From: Gordonia heveisoli
GTDB lineage: Bacteria; Actinomycetota; Actinomycetes; Mycobacteriales; Mycobacteriaceae
NCBI RefSeq assembly: GCF_030315745.1
Contig: NZ_JASXSH010000013.1
Coordinates: 1-64,000, forward strand
Direction: 5' to 3'
Length of the DNA: 64,000 nucleotides
In this document: in pieces, positions 35,798-44,823 of the stretch
How positions within the stretch are numbered: the stretch's first letter is position 1
Layout: each line of letters opens with the position of its first letter
Program-made: the position numbers and the translations under genes
The notes under the pieces: model-generated
Told to the model about the DNA's origin: nothing
What the model saw: the letters and a program-made list of their open reading frames with translations, nothing else
The model's database searches: none

Positions 35798-36446
35798 GGT
35801 GTTCAGCGATGGAATGGTCGGTAACGACCCGACCACGACCAGCGCATCCGCGCCGACCGGTGAGGTGGCCGCGCTGGTCGCGATCCAGTCGACGGTCGGC
35901 GCGCTCCCCGGTGCCCGTGAAGCAGCTCGCGGACTGTCGCACTTCGGCGAACACTCGCTGGGCTGGCTGGCGATCTCGGCGGCCGGCTGGGGACTCGCCC
36001 GCACCCGCGGCGACGCCGCCGCCCAGCGTCGCTGGATCGAGGCCGGTGTCGGGGCCTTCGGCGCGCATGCCGCATCGGTCGTCATCAAGCGGATCGTGCG
36101 CCGCCCGCGGCCGCACCACCCCGCCATCGACGTCGGGGTGTCCACCCCGAGCAAGCTGAGCTTCCCGTCCTCGCACGCGACGTCGACGACGGCCGCCGCC
36201 ATCCTCATCGGACGGGCCGCGGGTCTGCCGCCGGCGGCACTGCCCGCCCTGCTCGTCCCGCCGATGCTGCTCTCCCGTCTGGTGCTGGGTGTGCACTACC
36301 CCACCGACGTGACCGCCGGTGCCGTGATCGGTGCCGCGAGCGCGGCCGCCGTGGTGGCGGGCGATAAGGTTCTGCTCGGATCCGATCGATGTGAGCCGGC
36401 CCGGTTCGCTTTCGGACGGGGGAAGAAGAGCAGGGAGAACGCATGA
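35778..36446 (+). CDS. PAP2 phosphatase (Rv3807c-like)
   Basis: Membrane phosphatase of the PAP2 superfamily, 222 aa. The three phosphatase motifs are present: KRIVRRPRP, PSSHAT and SRLVLGVHYPTDV. Hydrophobic helices surround them; a Ser/Thr-rich N-terminus precedes. In M. tuberculosis Rv3807c, beside ubiA, is proposed to dephosphorylate decaprenylphosphoryl-5-phosphoribose, the step after UbiA. GTG start at 35778 lies inside the end of glfT2 (20-nt overlap); the stop overlaps the ubiA ATG. Confidence 0.9.
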   Translation: MSSESTEVFSDGMVGNDPTTTSASAPTGEVAALVAIQSTVGALPGAREAARGLSHFGEHSLGWLAISAAGWGLARTRGDAAAQRRWIEAGVGAFGAHAASVVIKRIVRRPRPHHPAIDVGVSTPSKLSFPSSHATSTTAAAILIGRAAGLPPAALPALLVPPMLLSRLVLGVHYPTDVTAGAVIGAASAAAVVAGDKVLLGSDRCEPARFAFGRGKKSRENA

Positions 36447-37384
36447 GCGAGGAGCCGATCGAGCACGGCAAGGTGCTGGCACCGCCGAAGAATCTGGCAT
36501 CCGGGCTGATCAAGGCCGTCCGCCCACGCCAGTGGGTGAAGAACGTGCTGGTTCTCGCCGCACCGATGGCCGCCGGTACCGAGGTCCTCACGGACGGTGC
36601 GTCGATGCTGCGCGTCGGCATCGCCTTCGTGGCGTTCTGTCTGGTGGCGTCGTCGATCTACCTGATCAATGACGCCCTCGACGTCGAGGCCGACCGCAAT
36701 CACCCGACCAAGCGATTCCGGCCCATCGCAGCCGGTGTGGTGCCGCGCAACCTGGCCTTCGGGCTGGCGGTCGTGCTGGCCGCCGCGTCGATCGGTATCG
36801 CCTTCCTCGCGAACTGGCAGACCGCCGTCACCATCGCGGTCTACCTCGCGATCCAGCTCGGCTACTGCTTCGGCCTGAAGCATCAGGCCGTCATCGACAT
36901 CTGCATCGTGTCGTCGGGCTTCGTGCTGCGCGCGATCGCCGGTGGTGTGGCCGCCGAACTCGACCACGGGCTGTCCAAGTGGTTCCTGCTGGTGATGGCC
37001 TTCGGTTCGCTGTTCATGGCGGCGGGCAAACGTTACGCCGAGCTGGTCTACGCGGAGCGGACCGGCGCCAAGATCCGCAAGTCGTTGCAGTACTACACCG
37101 CTACCTACCTGCGCTTTGTGTGGACGCTGTCGGCGACGGCGGTGGTTCTGGCCTACTCGCTCTGGGCGCTGGACGCGAGCGCGCACGGTGGCGACCGTCC
37201 GGACAACGTCTTCTACGCGATCTCCGTGGTGCCGCTCACCATCGCAATCCTGCGCTACGCCGTCGACGTCGACGGCGGCGCGGCGGGCGAACCGGAGGAG
37301 ATCGTGTTGGGAGACCGGGTCCTGCAACTGCTGGCGGTCGCGTGGGTCGTCTGCGTGGGTATCGCGGTCTATGCCTTCTCCTGA
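36443..37384 (+). CDS. ubiA: Decaprenyl-phosphate phosphoribosyltransferase UbiA
   Basis: UbiA-superfamily membrane enzyme of 313 aa that transfers 5-phosphoribose from PRPP to decaprenyl phosphate, the first step to the arabinan donor DPA. Motif NDALDVEADRNHPTKRFRPIAAG is the first Asp-rich site (NDxxDxxxD); the second region is in YAELVYAERTGAKIRKSLQYYTATYLRF. About nine helices. Homologue of Rv3806c. ATG overlaps the PAP2 stop; the aftB ATG lies 14 nt inside its end, so all are coupled. Confidence 0.95.
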   Translation: MSEEPIEHGKVLAPPKNLASGLIKAVRPRQWVKNVLVLAAPMAAGTEVLTDGASMLRVGIAFVAFCLVASSIYLINDALDVEADRNHPTKRFRPIAAGVVPRNLAFGLAVVLAAASIGIAFLANWQTAVTIAVYLAIQLGYCFGLKHQAVIDICIVSSGFVLRAIAGGVAAELDHGLSKWFLLVMAFGSLFMAAGKRYAELVYAERTGAKIRKSLQYYTATYLRFVWTLSATAVVLAYSLWALDASAHGGDRPDNVFYAISVVPLTIAILRYAVDVDGGAAGEPEEIVLGDRVLQLLAVAWVVCVGIAVYAFS

Positions 37385-39728
37385 CGGGAGCCGGCCCGAC
37401 GATCCGGAAGACTTCTCGATCAGCGAGCTGACCCCGTCACCTCGCCCCCCATCATCTCGCCGCCAGTCCGTCGGGACCGGCGTCGCCGACGAGCCGGTCG
37501 CCGACGAGCAGGCCACCGACACCGTCTCCGACGATGACATGGTCGCCGAGGACCGCACCGGCGAGGACGGCGCCGACGATCGCCGTGTCGACGCGCCCCG
37601 CACCGGTGTCCGGTCGTGGGGCAGCCGCCAGTGGGTGCCGGTCGGCAGCTTCGTCATCGGTGCGGTGACCGTGGCCACCTTCTTCGCGATCGGCGCGTGG
37701 CAGCGACGCTGGATCGCCGACGACGGACTCATCGTGCTGCGCACCCTGCGCAACCTGTTCGCAGGCAACGGTCCGGTGTTCAACGCCGGTGAGCGGGTCG
37801 AGGCCAACACCTCGACCGCGTGGACCTATGTGCTGTGGTTCTGGGCCTGGATTACCGACGGTCAGCTCGAATACGTCGCCCTGTGGGTGGCGCTGGTGCT
37901 GTCGGTGGCGGCTACCCCCATCGCCATGTACGGCACCGCCCGCCTGTACGGCTCCCGGCTCGGCGGTCTCACCGGCAACGGCTGGACGCTGCTGCTGCCG
38001 CTGGGTGCCGTCGTCTACATCGCCGTTCCGCCTGCGCGCGACTTCGCGACCAGCGGCCTGGAGAACGGGCTGTGCATTTTCTGGGTCGCGGTGCTGTGGG
38101 CCCAACTGGTGGCGTGGGCGCGTCGCGGTCCGCACCAAACACGTTCGGCCGCGGTGTGGACCCTGCTGCTCGCGTTCACCGCGGGACTGGCGCCGCTCAT
38201 CCGGCCCGAGCTGGCGGTCGTCGGCGGTCTCGCACTGCTGCTGGTCTTCTGCGCCCCGATCGGTGCGCGGATGCGTATCGGCATGATCGTCGTCGCGGCG
38301 ATCCTGCCGGTCGGCTACCAGATCTTCCGGATGGGCTACTACGCCCTGCTCGTGCCGAACCCGGCGGTCGCCAAGGACGCCAGCGGCTCGAAGTGGGCAC
38401 AGGGTGGCCGCTACCTGACCAACCTGTTCGGCCCGTATGTGCTGTTGCTGCCGGTCATCCTGGCCGTCGTCGCCGGGGTCGTGCTGATCGTCGGGAACCG
38501 GCTGCGTAAGCGTGCGCTCGGCGTCGAGCCTGCCGCATCGTCGCCCGCCTCGGCGCGCGAACGACTGGCCCGATTCTCGCGGTCGCTGCAGACGCCGACG
38601 GCGGTGACGGTCACCGTGCTCGTCGCCGGGTTCATCTGCGGCACCTACTGGGTGCGTCAGGGCGGCGATTTCATGCACGGCCGTGTGCTGCTCACCCCGC
38701 TGTTCATCCTGCTGCTGCCGATGATGGTGGTTCCGATCACGATCCCGGCCCATATCGCCGAGGCCTTCCGCCGCGGTCCTCGGGAGGTCGTCGACGCCGA
38801 CGCTGTACCGGCCGCCTCCGACGCCGAGACCGCCTCCGACGCCGACACCTCCGACGCCGACGCCGAGACCGTCGCCTTCGAGGCTCCCGCCCAGTCCGAG
38901 GCCACGGTCACGGCCGGCGCCGTCGGGCCGACCGGCGCCGACGTCGAGTCCCATCGCGGGCTGATCCGTGCGCAGCTGGTGGGGTCGGCGTTGCTGGCCG
39001 GAGTGTGGGTCGCGACGCTCGTCTGGGCGATCTCGTCGCATTCGACGGTGCTGCCGAACGCGGGTATCGACATCGGCCGCAGTGGGATCGTCGACGAGCG
39101 ACGCTTCTACGTGACCAACATGGGCAACGAGAACCCGGTGACGGCCGAGGACTATCTGGACTATCCGCGGATGCGTGCGATGGTCGAGATGATCGACAAG
39201 TACCACGAGGAGGGTGGCGTCATCCTGCCGTCGTCGAGCTACGACGAGTGGTATGTCGCCCGGATGCCCGGGATCATGCCCAAGGGTGTCGAACGTCAGG
39301 TGACCGTCTACTTCCTCAATCTGGGGATGACGAGTATGAACGCGCCGCTCGATGTGCGGGTCATCGACCAGATGGGCCTGGCCTATCCACTGGCCGCGCA
39401 TACCGAACGACTCGAAGACGGGCGCATCGGACACGACAAGATCCTGCCCAGTGAATGGGTGGTCGCGGAGGCGGGTGCCTATCCGCGCAGTCCGGTGCTG
39501 CCTGGCTATCTCGACGAGGACACCGTCGCGCAGGCCAGGCTGGCGCTGACCTGTCCGGAGACGAAGGCGCGGTATGCCTCCTTCACGGGACCCTGGACCT
39601 TCGCCCGGTTCAAACACAACCTGCGCGAGTCGTTCACCTACACCGATTACCGCATCCAGCGGAATCCGGAGTATGAGCTGCAGCGCTGCGGGATTCCGAT
39701 TCCGCCGCCACTGCCGCCCATCAAGTAG
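37371..39728 (+). CDS. aftB: Arabinofuranosyltransferase AftB
   Basis: GT-C membrane enzyme that adds terminal beta-1,2-arabinofuranose to arabinan from DPA. The protein is 785 aa, longer than M. tuberculosis AftB (about 627 aa) for two visible reasons: an acidic, Asp/Glu/Pro-rich N-terminal tail (about residues 1-80) and an Asp/Ala/Thr-rich loop near residues 475-525. The GT-C core has WIADDGLIVLRTLRNLFAGNGPVFNAGERVEANTS, with the DD pair and acceptor loop, and many helices. The C-terminal extracytoplasmic part (from about 560) is complete. ATG at 37371 overlaps ubiA by 14 nt; no closer start fits. Confidence 0.9.
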   Translation: MPSPDGSRPDDPEDFSISELTPSPRPPSSRRQSVGTGVADEPVADEQATDTVSDDDMVAEDRTGEDGADDRRVDAPRTGVRSWGSRQWVPVGSFVIGAVTVATFFAIGAWQRRWIADDGLIVLRTLRNLFAGNGPVFNAGERVEANTSTAWTYVLWFWAWITDGQLEYVALWVALVLSVAATPIAMYGTARLYGSRLGGLTGNGWTLLLPLGAVVYIAVPPARDFATSGLENGLCIFWVAVLWAQLVAWARRGPHQTRSAAVWTLLLAFTAGLAPLIRPELAVVGGLALLLVFCAPIGARMRIGMIVVAAILPVGYQIFRMGYYALLVPNPAVAKDASGSKWAQGGRYLTNLFGPYVLLLPVILAVVAGVVLIVGNRLRKRALGVEPAASSPASARERLARFSRSLQTPTAVTVTVLVAGFICGTYWVRQGGDFMHGRVLLTPLFILLLPMMVVPITIPAHIAEAFRRGPREVVDADAVPAASDAETASDADTSDADAETVAFEAPAQSEATVTAGAVGPTGADVESHRGLIRAQLVGSALLAGVWVATLVWAISSHSTVLPNAGIDIGRSGIVDERRFYVTNMGNENPVTAEDYLDYPRMRAMVEMIDKYHEEGGVILPSSSYDEWYVARMPGIMPKGVERQVTVYFLNLGMTSMNAPLDVRVIDQMGLAYPLAAHTERLEDGRIGHDKILPSEWVVAEAGAYPRSPVLPGYLDEDTVAQARLALTCPETKARYASFTGPWTFARFKHNLRESFTYTDYRIQRNPEYELQRCGIPIPPPLPPIK
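38805..38873 (+). repeat. Degenerate GAC/GCC-rich repeat inside aftB
   Basis: Repeated GACGCCGAGACC- and TCCGACGCC-type units encode the SDAETASDADTSDADAET stretch, an acidic low-complexity loop between AftB membrane helices. Length is likely variable. Confidence 0.6.
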
Positions 39729-40053
39729 GAGAACGTCCGGTTTGCCGTGTTACATATCGAATCGGTAACGTCGCGCGCCGGGGTGGCGATGAACAACTAG
39801 TCGTCCACGACAAGCCGGGCGTTGTCCGAATTGTCGTGGGAGGGCCTGATGTGACTGCGATCACAGCGTTTGTCTGTGCTTTGCGATTGCAATAGGCTGC
39901 GCAAACGGTGAGCAACGCTCGAGAGTGAGCTGAGAGTTATCGTTGCGCCGCAGAGTGCACTCGGGGGACATGGCGACGAGTGGTCGCTTAACCGTTCACG
40001 GTTGATCCGCGGTTTTCCGCTGGCCGACCGGTTGACAAGGGAGATTTGAGTCC
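39729..40053. other. 325-bp promoter region of fbpA
   Basis: No gene. It holds a 9-bp inverted repeat, CCACGACAA (39805-39813) and TTGTCGTGG (39831-39839), with a 17-nt loop that may end the aftB operon, and a perfect CRP-type site (39850-39865). GTTAC and GTAAC half-sites near 39755-39775 form a loose inverted repeat. The last 90 nt carry no clear element beyond likely promoter and ribosome-binding sequence. Confidence 0.6.
39850..39865. promoter_or_regulatory. CRP-type palindrome upstream of fbpA
   Basis: TGTGA-CTGCGA-TCACA matches the CRP consensus TGTGA-N6-TCACA at all 10 specified positions. It lies 188 nt upstream of the fbpA ATG. Mycobacterial CRP (Rv3676) uses the same consensus. Confidence 0.7.
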
Positions 40054-41049
40054 ATGCGCGAAGCAGTATGTGCGCCGAAACCGGCGGGGCGGGGCCGCTG
40101 GGGCAACCGATTCGTGGCGGCGGCGATCGCCATGATGACGGTGATCGGCCTGGCCGGCGTCGTCGGTGGAGCCGGACAGGCGAACGCCAGGATCGGCGGC
40201 ACGCAGTACGGCAAGCAGGAGTTCTGGGTCAACGGCTGTGGGATGCCCTCGGTCAAGGTCCGCGCCTGGAAGCGTCCGGGCAACTACAAGACCGTCATCA
40301 TGCTCGACGGTATGCGCGCCCAGTACGACTACAGCGGCTGGGAGATCAACACCAACATCCAGGAGATGGTCCGCTCCGGCGTCAACGTCGTCGAGCCCAT
40401 CGGTGGTCCGGCCAGCTTCTACTCCGACTGGGATGCCCCCAGCAACTTCAACGGCCAGAAGTTCCGCTACCGCTGGACTTGCGTCATCAACCGCACCCTG
40501 GTGCCCGCGCTCGACCGCAAGGGCTTCCGCGTCGGCAAGAGCAAGAAGTACGCGATCCTCGGTCTGTCCTCGGGTGGTAACGCCGCATTGGTGATCGGTG
40601 CGCAGAACCGCGCCGCCTTCGACCGCGCCGGCTCGCTGTCGGGTTACAACTTCCTGTCGGCGCCGGGTATGCGCACCGCACTGCGTCTGGCGATGCTCGA
40701 CGTCGACCCGAAGCCGTGGAACATCGACTGCATGTGGGGCCCGCCGTGGAGCCTCCGTTGGTTCGACAACGATCCGATGTGGAACATCAACCGCATGCGC
40801 GGCATGAAGATCTTCGTCGGTTCGGGTAACGGCCTGTTCGGCAAGTACAACGCGCTGCCCAACGTCTTCGACGATCTGTTCAAGGGTTCGACCCTGGAAC
40901 TGCTGGCCTTCACCCAGTCCAAGGCCTTCGAGGCCGCGGCCTTCGTGTCGGGCCTGCCGGTGATGACCTACTACGCCAACGGCACCCACGCATGGGGCTA
41001 CTGGCAGGACATGGTCTGGAACGCCAAGAATCGCGGTTTCTTCCGCTGA
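40054..41049 (+). CDS. fbpA: Antigen 85-type mycolyltransferase 1
   Basis: Exported esterase-fold mycolyltransferase of 331 aa that transfers mycolic acid between trehalose monomycolate and arabinogalactan or trehalose. Signal peptide at about residues 1-45 (VAAAIAMMTVIGLAGVVGGAGQANA). GLSSGGNAAL holds the nucleophile Ser172; the His is in NGTHAWGYWQDMVW; an Asp/Glu is expected between. Other family blocks: VIMLDGMRAQYDYSGWEINTN and SFYSDWDAPSN. Most similar in place to Rv3804c; assignment to FbpA rather than another antigen-85 copy is by position. A hairpin terminator follows. Confidence 0.92.
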   Translation: MREAVCAPKPAGRGRWGNRFVAAAIAMMTVIGLAGVVGGAGQANARIGGTQYGKQEFWVNGCGMPSVKVRAWKRPGNYKTVIMLDGMRAQYDYSGWEINTNIQEMVRSGVNVVEPIGGPASFYSDWDAPSNFNGQKFRYRWTCVINRTLVPALDRKGFRVGKSKKYAILGLSSGGNAALVIGAQNRAAFDRAGSLSGYNFLSAPGMRTALRLAMLDVDPKPWNIDCMWGPPWSLRWFDNDPMWNINRMRGMKIFVGSGNGLFGKYNALPNVFDDLFKGSTLELLAFTQSKAFEAAAFVSGLPVMTYYANGTHAWGYWQDMVWNAKNRGFFR

Positions 41050-41068
41050 GTCCGTCCTGAAGCGACGT

Positions 41069-41099
41069 CGACGCCCCGCCCTTTCTGGGCGGGGCGTCG
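41069..41099 (+). terminator. Hairpin terminator after fbpA
   Basis: Perfect 13-bp stem CGACGCCCCGCCC with a 5-nt TTTCT loop, followed by TTGTTGTC. It lies 19 nt after the fbpA stop and makes fbpA monocistronic. Confidence 0.8.
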
Positions 41100-41310
41100 T
41101 TGTCGTCCGGGACGGTGTGAATGCCACTCCCAAACAACTTGTGTCACACAAATCCCACACGCCCCAGCGTGGCGCGCACACTTCGATGGCCGCGCCGTGT
41201 AAGAAACACCTGAGGCGTTTGTTGTTTGTGATGCATGTGTGACTGGAGGGGAACCAGTCGCGCGCGCTCCGCGAATGCCACCGGACGGGGCACGAAGGAG
41301 TCATGGAGTT

Positions 41311-42789
41311 ATGCGAGCGGTACCAGGAATGCGAGCGGTGCAGGGTGAACAGGTGATCGGCGGGCGGGGACGCCGATCGCGAACGGGCAAATTGACCGCG
41401 ACGGTGGTGACCGTTCTCGCGGCCATCTGCGCGCTGGTCTTCGCGGGCACGGTACCCGCCGGTGCGGCACCTGCCGCACCGCCCTCGTCCGAACCCGCCC
41501 CGGCGCCCGGCCCGGCCCCTGCCCCGGCTCCCGCGCCCCCGGCCGCCGCGCCGGCCCAGCCCGGCAAGGTGGTCAACACCTACTGGTACACCGATCGTCG
41601 GGTCGCGCTGTGGGTGCACTCGCCGTCGATGAACACCAACATCCAGGTGCAGATCCTGCTGGCCCGCGACTGGTACGCGAAGCCGAAGGCGAAATTCCCG
41701 CAACTGACCATGCTCGACGGACTGCGCGCGCAGGACGATCAGAGCGGCTGGGTCATCAACACCAAGATCGTGGACTTCTACAAGGACAAGAACGTCAACG
41801 TCATCCTGCCGATCGGCGGTGAGTCCAGCTTCTACACCGACTGGAAGCAGCCCGACCGCGGCAAGAACTACAAGTGGGAAACCTTCCTGATGCGCGAGCT
41901 GCCGCCGATACTCGAGAACGAGTGGCGTTCCAGCGACGTGCGCGGCGTCGAAGGTCTGTCGATGGGCGGTTCGGCCGCGATGATGCTCGCCGCCCGCAAC
42001 CCCGGCTACTACAAGTTCGCGGCCTCCTTCTCGGGCATTCTGCAGCTGACCTCCTACGGCATGCCGCAGGCGGTCCAGTTCGCGCTGCGCGACGGCGGCG
42101 GCTATGACTCGATGAAGATGTTCGGCCAGCCGAGCGATCCGGCCTGGAAGGAACACGACCCGTACGTCCTCGCCGACAAGTTGCAGGGCACCAGCCTCTA
42201 CATCTCGTCGGGCAACGGCATGGTCGGCCCGCATGACAAGCCTTCGGACATCCCGTTGCTGGCGACCAACTACTCCGGCGTCGGGCTGGAGATGCTCAGC
42301 CGCGTGACCAGTCAACAGTTCGCCATCGAACTCAACCGCAAGGGCATCCCCGGGCAGGCCAACTACCGTCCGTCGGGTACCCACACCTGGCCGTACTGGG
42401 AGTTCGAGATGATCCAGGCATGGCCGCAGGCCGCGGGTGCGCTCGGCCTGGCCGGTGATCGCGTCGCCTGCCGTGTCGGCGGCAAGTTCCGCAAGGTGTA
42501 CGACGGCAACAAGGCACAGCTGGGTGGCTGCCTCACCCCCGAGTACCCGGTTCCCGGAGGGCGGGCGCAGGACTTCTTCGGTGGCCGCATCTTCAGCGGA
42601 CCCAAGGGACCGCAGGTCGTCACCGGCGCGATCGGCGGCGCATATGCGGCCGCGGGCGGCTCCGGAGGCCGGTTGGGCCTGCCGACGAGCAGCGAGCTGA
42701 GCACCCGCGACGGAAAGGGCCGGTTCAACACCTTCGAGCACGGCAAGATCACCTGGACCGCCCGCGGCGGCGCGAAAGTGACGAAGTGA
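41311..42789 (+). CDS. Mycolyltransferase 2 with C-terminal LGFP-type region
   Basis: Exported antigen-85-type protein of 492 aa. The signal peptide ends near AGAAPAA and is followed by a Pro/Ala repeat linker (about 55-80). The catalytic domain contains GLSMGGSAAM (nucleophile Ser217), GGESSFYTDW and the His of SGTHTWPYWEFEM. After about residue 390 a 100-residue extension carries repeats ending in LGFP-like sequence (GGSGGRLGLPTSSE, preceded by GGRAQDFFGGRIF), as in corynebacterial Cop1, where LGFP motifs are thought to bind the wall. ATG at 41311 with GGAG upstream. The 261 bp before it hold the fbpA terminator and a TTGTGTCACACAA near-palindrome at 41139. Confidence 0.9.
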   Translation: MRAVPGMRAVQGEQVIGGRGRRSRTGKLTATVVTVLAAICALVFAGTVPAGAAPAAPPSSEPAPAPGPAPAPAPAPPAAAPAQPGKVVNTYWYTDRRVALWVHSPSMNTNIQVQILLARDWYAKPKAKFPQLTMLDGLRAQDDQSGWVINTKIVDFYKDKNVNVILPIGGESSFYTDWKQPDRGKNYKWETFLMRELPPILENEWRSSDVRGVEGLSMGGSAAMMLAARNPGYYKFAASFSGILQLTSYGMPQAVQFALRDGGGYDSMKMFGQPSDPAWKEHDPYVLADKLQGTSLYISSGNGMVGPHDKPSDIPLLATNYSGVGLEMLSRVTSQQFAIELNRKGIPGQANYRPSGTHTWPYWEFEMIQAWPQAAGALGLAGDRVACRVGGKFRKVYDGNKAQLGGCLTPEYPVPGGRAQDFFGGRIFSGPKGPQVVTGAIGGAYAAAGGSGGRLGLPTSSELSTRDGKGRFNTFEHGKITWTARGGAKVTK

Positions 42790-42946
42790 TGAGGCAGTCC
42801 TGAAACTTCGCTGAGGAATCAGGGTGTTTCCGCAGGTGGGGCGGGTCGGATGGCAATTGTCCGGCCCGCCGGGCGGTAACGTTGCTCAGTGGCGCCGCCT
42901 GCCTCCGCAGGCGAGCCGGGCAGTGCAGACGACCGAGGAAGTGGGC

Positions 42947-43480
42947 ATGACGCGAAGGTTCGTTCAGGTGGCGGTAGCCGCAACCGGACTGGTACTGGCC
43001 CTCGGGTCGGTGACCGCATGTACCGACGACTCGACGGCGTCCGCCCCGATCACCAACGCCCCGGTCACGACCACCTCGATGTACTCGGCGCCGCCGAGCG
43101 GGGCGTCGACCCCGGCCGAAGGCACCCCGACCCCCGGTGTCACCACCGCCCCGTCGGCCAGCCTGCCGGCCACCGGACCGAATTCGACGACGACCGTACC
43201 GTCGAACTTTCCGGGTCCGAGCGGCCAGCCGCTGTCGGACAAGGCGCGCAACTACCTGAACGCGCTCAAGGCGCAGAACGTCACCTTCATGGGTGACTCG
43301 GACAACTCGGTGGCGCTCACCATGGCCGAGTACGTGTGCGGCGCCAAGTCCAAGGGCACCGATCCGGTCACCATGAAGGCCTTCGTCACCGCTTCCGTCG
43401 GGCCGGGCACCAAGACCGTCGAAGAGGCGAATGCCAAGGCCGACAAGGTCATCAAAGCCGCCGACGAGAACTACTGCTGA
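42947..43480 (+). CDS. DUF732 lipoprotein
   Basis: Exported protein of 177 aa. The signal peptide ends in SVTAC, a lipobox. A Thr/Pro/Ser-rich linker (about 30-85) leads to a DUF732 domain: YLNALKAQNVTFMGDSDNSVALTMAEYVCGAKSKG and a C-terminal Cys (DENYC) that should pair with it. DUF732 proteins are small surface proteins of mycolata without known function. ATG at 42947. The Culp6-like gene follows only 3 nt after its stop, so a shared role in the envelope is possible. Confidence 0.8.
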   Translation: MTRRFVQVAVAATGLVLALGSVTACTDDSTASAPITNAPVTTTSMYSAPPSGASTPAEGTPTPGVTTAPSASLPATGPNSTTTVPSNFPGPSGQPLSDKARNYLNALKAQNVTFMGDSDNSVALTMAEYVCGAKSKGTDPVTMKAFVTASVGPGTKTVEEANAKADKVIKAADENYC

Positions 43481-43483
43481 TCG

Positions 43484-44500
43484 TTGAACGCACGGAAGTC
43501 CTCTCGCCCGACGTCACGGGGCAAGTCCCGGCGCCGTTCTCGCAAGCTGCCGGTGATCTTGGGCGCGCTCGCGATTCTGGCGATCGTGCTGATCGTCGTC
43601 GCCGTGATCCAGATCTTCAAACCGGGGCCGTCGCCGTTCACCCCGACTCCACCGCCGACGTCGCCGTCGAAGGAACGTCCGCAGGCGCAGCCCGCGGACT
43701 GTCCGGATGTGCTGACCCTGGTCGTGCCGGGCACCTGGGAATCGTCGGCCGGCGACGATCCGATCCACCCGACCGCCAATCCGCGGTCGCTGATGCTGCG
43801 GGTGTCGAAGTCGCTGCAGGGCGCCTTCGCCGACCAGCCGGGCCGCACCGAGGTCTATACGGTGCCCTACACCGCGGAGTTCCGGAATCCGACGAATCTC
43901 GGCGACCGGCAGGCCGACTACAACGTCTCGCGGACCCAGGGCTACAAGCGGGCCGCGGGCAAGATCATCGCCACCAACAAACACTGCCCGCTGACCCGGT
44001 ATGTGCTGCTCGGGTTCTCGCAGGGCGCCGTGATCGCCGGCGACCTGGCCAGCAACATCGGCAACGGTCGCGGAGTGCTCGATCCGGCCGACAAGGATCT
44101 GGTGCTCGGCGTCGGGCTGATCGCCGACGGTCGTCGGGAGCCGGGGGAACAGCACGACATCGGTCCGAGCCCCGACGGTGTGGGCGCGGAGGTTCGTCTC
44201 GCCGGCTTCGGCGGGCTGGTGCCCGGCATCACCATGACCGGATCCCGCAACGGTGGTTTCGGGGAGCTGTCCGATCGGGTGCAGTCGATCTGTGCGCCCG
44301 GCGACCTGATCTGCGACGCACCGTCGGTGACCAATCCGCTGGCCGCCCTGGCGAAGCTGTCGAATGCGGCGGCCAATCCGATCCATGCGTTGTACGCGAC
44401 GACGTCGCACTGGGAGTACGAAGGCGCCAGCGCCACCCAGTGGATGTACGGCTGGGCGCGTGCGGTCATCGACGGCGCCGAGCAGCCCGAACACGAGTAG
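43484..44500 (+). CDS. Culp6-like envelope lipase (Rv3802c homologue)
   Basis: Cutinase-like serine hydrolase of 338 aa. An Arg/Lys-rich N-terminus and one helix (about 22-47) anchor it; a Pro/Thr linker follows. GFSQGAVIAGD is the esterase elbow with nucleophile Ser179; the Asp and His are expected near CAPGDLICD and the C-terminal HWEYEG. Rv3802c is essential in M. tuberculosis and has phospholipase/thioesterase activity tied to mycolate metabolism; the same role is inferred. The only start giving the full anchor is a TTG at 43484, 3 nt after the DUF732 stop. It keeps its place beside the mycolate genes. Confidence 0.9.
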   Translation: MNARKSSRPTSRGKSRRRSRKLPVILGALAILAIVLIVVAVIQIFKPGPSPFTPTPPPTSPSKERPQAQPADCPDVLTLVVPGTWESSAGDDPIHPTANPRSLMLRVSKSLQGAFADQPGRTEVYTVPYTAEFRNPTNLGDRQADYNVSRTQGYKRAAGKIIATNKHCPLTRYVLLGFSQGAVIAGDLASNIGNGRGVLDPADKDLVLGVGLIADGRREPGEQHDIGPSPDGVGAEVRLAGFGGLVPGITMTGSRNGGFGELSDRVQSICAPGDLICDAPSVTNPLAALAKLSNAAANPIHALYATTSHWEYEGASATQWMYGWARAVIDGAEQPEHE

Positions 44501-44823
44501 GAGACGGTGGCCACCCACCGCCCGTACGCCGCTGTCGGGCTCACTCGGCGGGTGGGTGTGTAACGCGCACACCGGTATCGGCGAACTAGATCGGGGAGAC
44601 GACTCGTGTCGCCCGGTCAGATGACGGCAGCCGAGCCCTACCTCGGCGTTTGGTCCGGGACAGGATGACCGCGGGTGGCCCGGGACCAAAGGCCCACCGG
44701 GGTTTGGAACGGCACCTGTACTGCATTACCGTGTTGCCGGGTCCGATACCACCGATGGTGGGCCGCCGACACCGGTAGACAACGACGCCGGTCAACGACG
44801 CCGTTCAACAAGGAGACGCACGA
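44501..44823. other. 323-bp region without a gene
   Basis: Between culp6 and the LLM oxidoreductase gene. The end carries AAGGAG, the ribosome site of the next gene, and a short direct repeat (CAACGACGCCG, twice near 44778-44805). A GGTGGGCC-rich stretch lies at about 44756. No convincing ORF, tRNA or hairpin terminator was found. Confidence 0.5.

Noticed and set aside
37452..39617. 721-codon minus-strand ORF
   Set aside because: Antisense to aftB, with no motif and shadow-like residue bias.
44507..44560. Short leader peptide before the LLM gene
   Set aside because: A 16-codon GTG frame with no ribosome site and no regulatory codons; not supportable.
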